Source of the DNA: CAVPRW01 sp046727435 [NCBI: bacterium]
Lineage (GTDB): Bacteria; Tectomicrobia; Entotheonellia; J063
Length of the DNA: 8,784 nt
Direction of reading: 5' to 3'
NCBI GenBank assembly: GCA_046727435.1
Contig: JBKPCR010000024.1
Coordinates: 1 to 8,784 of the forward strand
This document shows, one piece after another, positions 7,912 to 8,784 of the stretch. The notes beneath the pieces are model-generated. The model searched no databases and was not told where the DNA came from. It was given only the letters and a program-made list of their open reading frames with translations. Position 1 is the first letter of the stretch. Each line of letters begins with the position of its first letter. The position numbers were made by a program, and so were the translations under genes.

Positions 7912-8784
7912 ATGCAGTTGCAGGGTGTGCGCGTGGTCGATCTGACCCGCATTCTCTCCGGACCTTTCTGCTCGCTCCTGTTAGCCGATATGGGGGCTGA
8001 GGTGATCAAGGTCGAGCCGCCGGGCGGGGACCCCCTACGTGGACAAGGTGCGATCGTCGAAGGGCTGAGCTGGTACTTTGCCGCCTTCAATCGTAATAAA
8101 CGCTCGGTCCTCCTCAACCTCCGTCGCGCATCCGGGAGGGCAGCGCTGCGAAGGCTTATCGCCACCGCGGACGTGGTCGTCGACAATTTCCGCCCCGGTG
8201 TGATGGCCGACCTGGGCTTGAATTGGTCGCAATTGTCAAGCCTTCGGCCAGGAATCATTCAGACCAGTGTCACCGGATTCGGGGAACGTGGTCCCTATGC
8301 GGACCGACCTTCGTTCGACTTCATCGCCCAGGCGATGAGCGGCTTTATGAGTTGTAATGGCACCCAGGAAACGGGTCCGATGCGTGCTGGCGCTCCCATC
8401 AGCGATCTTGTGACCGGCCTGTATGCCGCGCTCGGCACCGTTGCGGCGCTGTATCGACGGATGCAGACGGGCCGCGGGGAACAGGTGGGCGTGGCCATGG
8501 TGGACAGTCTGTTGAGTCTGGGCGCTTTCCTCACCACCAACTTTTTCGCGACCGGCCAGCCGCCCGTGCCGACCGGGAACGATCATGCGCTCGTCGCGCC
8601 ATACGGGCTGTTCACCGCGCAAGACGGTGAGATCGCGATCGCACCGAGTAACGACGGCGTGTATGCCAAGCTCCTCACTGCACTGGATCTCGAAGCCCTG
8701 CACGAGCACCCCGATTTCCGTACGAACGACCTCCGGGTGCAGCACCGCGCTGCGATCAATGCACGCATCAATGCGCGCATTGCC
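7912..8784 (+). CDS. Class III (CaiB/BaiF family) CoA-transferase, N-terminal 291 residues, cut by window edge
   Basis: Transfers coenzyme A between carboxylic acids (formyl-CoA/oxalate, carnitine, 2-hydroxyacid or mesaconate-type substrates in known members) and acts as a dimer in the cytoplasm. The N terminus is classic: GVRVVDLTRILSGPF (5-19), LADMGAEVIKVEPPGGD (24-40) and NRNKRSVLLNL (60-70), then ADVVVDNFRPGVM (86-98). D165 in RAGAPISDLVTG (158-169) matches the catalytic aspartate that forms the acyl-CoA anhydride/thioester intermediate. YRRMQTGRGEQVGVAMVDS follows. Family members are about 380-400 residues, so roughly three quarters is present. ATG 7912 is preceded by AAGGTG 8 bases upstream. 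The frame is open to the edge. The substrate cannot be told from sequence alone, and its strand and type mark the boundary of the defence island. Confidence 0.93.
   Translation, partial: MQLQGVRVVDLTRILSGPFCSLLLADMGAEVIKVEPPGGDPLRGQGAIVEGLSWYFAAFNRNKRSVLLNLRRASGRAALRRLIATADVVVDNFRPGVMADLGLNWSQLSSLRPGIIQTSVTGFGERGPYADRPSFDFIAQAMSGFMSCNGTQETGPMRAGAPISDLVTGLYAALGTVAALYRRMQTGRGEQVGVAMVDSLLSLGAFLTTNFFATGQPPVPTGNDHALVAPYGLFTAQDGEIAIAPSNDGVYAKLLTALDLEALHEHPDFRTNDLRVQHRAAINARINARIA

Noticed and set aside
8236-8745. Minus-strand frame of 169 codons
   Set aside because: It is antisense to the CoA-transferase, whose conserved motifs and Shine-Dalgarno fix the plus strand as coding.

Overview
The window is GC-rich, mosaic bacterial DNA with a Shine-Dalgarno-driven, tightly overlapping operon style. 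The sequence does not fix the genus. The left two thirds is a defence/toxin-antitoxin island. The right end enters what looks like ordinary metabolism: a class III (CaiB/BaiF) CoA-transferase.

Positions 1-7230 are almost entirely co-directional on the minus strand. Read in the direction of transcription they give: a DUF104-type antitoxin (6985-7230) and a vapC stub (about 6889-6988); a second antitoxin plus intact PIN toxin pair (6186-6440, 5740-6189); a roughly 48-codon 3' remnant of hsdM (5595-5741); a complete hsdS (4277-5605); a DUF3644 gene (3294-4277); a short, diverged copy of the hsdR 5' end (2999-3313); a Schlafen-AlbA_2/GHKL-type ATP-binding regulator (1593-3002); and a second, apparently functional hsdR that runs off the left edge (1-1505). 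From 6440 down to 1593 nearly every junction overlaps by 1 to 20 bases, so this stretch could be read as one translationally coupled unit.

The type I restriction-modification locus is unusual in three ways. The methyltransferase subunit has been lost except for its C-terminal tail, which sits directly behind the PIN gene stop codon, while S and R are intact as far as visible. There are two hsdR starts, one a relict of about 100 codons and one full, roughly 70% identical by eye, with the AlbA_2 gene between them. A DUF3644 protein with an RxxxxH (HEPN-like) motif is inserted between S and R. I infer a chimeric locus built by at least two recombination events, one replacing hsdR and one replacing hsdM and the operon front with a toxin-antitoxin pair.

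Positions 6441-7911 are mostly gene debris and regulatory-looking sequence. They hold a cluster of inverted repeats upstream of the toxin-antitoxin pair, a decayed CaiB fragment (about 6768-6893, plus strand) abutting the broken vapC, the orphan antitoxin, and a degenerate direct repeat (about 6690-6754 and 7545-7615). The intact CoA-transferase starts at 7912 on the plus strand and leaves the window at 8784. Because the repeat and the CaiB sequence occur twice in the same order and orientation, I infer an old tandem duplication whose first copy decayed around the toxin-antitoxin insertions.
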